Of a stretch of DNA of 6,516 nt, positions 6,189 through 6,516 are shown one piece after another; position 1 is the first letter of the stretch; each line of letters opens with the position of its first letter. The notes under the pieces are model-generated. The model had not been told where the DNA came from, made no database searches, and saw only the letters and a program-made list of their open reading frames with translations. The position numbers and the translations under genes were made by a program. The stretch comes from JBHHZM01 sp046758065 (GTDB lineage Bacteria > Pseudomonadota > Alphaproteobacteria > JAAXGF01), in the NCBI GenBank assembly GCA_046758065.1, contig JBHHZM010000152.1, forward strand, positions 1 through 6,516, in the 5' to 3' direction.

Positions 6189-6516
6189 ATGGACAGAATC
6201 CGAATTCGCGGCGGCCGTCGGCTCGAGGGCAGGGTGCCGATCGGCGGGGCCAAGAACGCCGCGCTGCCGCTGATGGCGGCGAGCCTGCTGACCGACGAGA
6301 CCCTGACGCTCGGCAACCTCCCGGACATCGCCGACATCGCGACGCTCGCCAGCCTGCTGCGCCAGCTCGGCGTCTCGCCCGCGCCTGACGGTCGCGCCGA
6401 TCGGAGGCTTGCGCTCGCCGCGCGCGACATCGTCAACACCACCGCGCCCTACGAGCAAGTGCGCAAGATGCGCGCCTCGGTGCTGGTGCTCGGGCCGCTG
6501 CTGGCGCGCTGCGGCG
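6189..6516 (+). CDS. murA: UDP-N-acetylglucosamine 1-carboxyvinyltransferase, N-terminal part (cut by window edge)
   Basis: MurA transfers enolpyruvate from phosphoenolpyruvate to UDP-N-acetylglucosamine in the cytoplasm, the first committed step of peptidoglycan synthesis and the fosfomycin target. The 109 visible residues begin MDRIRIRGGRRLEGRVPIGG and match the family throughout. Lys22-Asn23 in GGAKNAALPLMAASLLTDE are the conserved substrate-binding pair at their canonical positions. NLPDIADI, the NTTAPYEQVRKMRAS segment with the active-site Arg (Arg95 here, matching Arg91 in E. coli MurA) and VLGPLLARCG follow in order. The catalytic Cys loop (Cys115 in E. coli) lies beyond the edge, so activity and fosfomycin sensitivity cannot be judged. 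The Gly-Gly before AlaLysAsn replaces the more usual Ser-Gly. ATG 6189 fits the family start exactly. About 300 codons are missing at the 3' side. Confidence 0.96.
   Translation, partial: MDRIRIRGGRRLEGRVPIGGAKNAALPLMAASLLTDETLTLGNLPDIADIATLASLLRQLGVSPAPDGRADRRLALAARDIVNTTAPYEQVRKMRASVLVLGPLLARCG

Noticed and set aside
1..6516. CRISPR array, insertion sequence, phage or toxin-antitoxin genes
   Set aside because: There are no regularly spaced repeats, no transposase or integrase motifs, and no flanking target duplications in the window.

Overview
The window is high-GC DNA that reads as an alphaproteobacterial chromosome, probably Rhodospirillales-like. This is an inference from the MurA-like N-terminus, the style of the sensor kinase and lone receiver, and the small basic-motif protein upstream of murA. 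No species can be named from the sequence.

Layout. Positions 1-200 hold no supportable gene. Positions 201-3658 encode a large membrane sensor histidine kinase in two overlapping frames: an N-terminal piece (201-596) with the first membrane segment and the first part of a helical periplasmic sensor, and the main piece (593-3658) with the rest of the sensor, a second membrane segment, HAMP, two PAS domains, a GAF-like domain and a full kinase core. The reading frame changes somewhere in 497-593, inside an extremely GC-rich stretch. I read this as one kinase broken by a mutation or a sequence error. After an 80-bp gap with a good ribosome binding site comes a receiver-only response regulator (3739-4119). 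It shares an ATGA stop/start overlap with a 468-residue protein (4116-5522) that looks like a catalytically dead GGDEF-EAL relative.

The three genes look like one signalling unit. A periplasmic or membrane-near cue, plus cytoplasmic PAS and GAF inputs, would drive phosphorylation of the small receiver. The degenerate GGDEF-EAL protein would be the co-expressed partner or output. The kinase has no attached receiver and the receiver has no output domain, so the downstream partner is open, and the coupled protein is the best local candidate.

Positions 5523-5685 are intergenic, with two hairpin-forming inverted repeats; one of them lies between the convergent operon and tRNA. A complete tRNA-Thr(GGT) gene with encoded CCA lies on the minus strand at 5686-5760. 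To its right and divergent from it are a small charged protein (5851-6087) and the start of murA (6189 to the window edge), the first committed enzyme of peptidoglycan precursor synthesis.

The observations most worth following are the degenerate GGDEF-EAL protein coupled to a lone receiver, the frame break in the kinase sensor, and a perfect 10-bp inverted repeat in an unusually long insert between the kinase N-box and G1 box.
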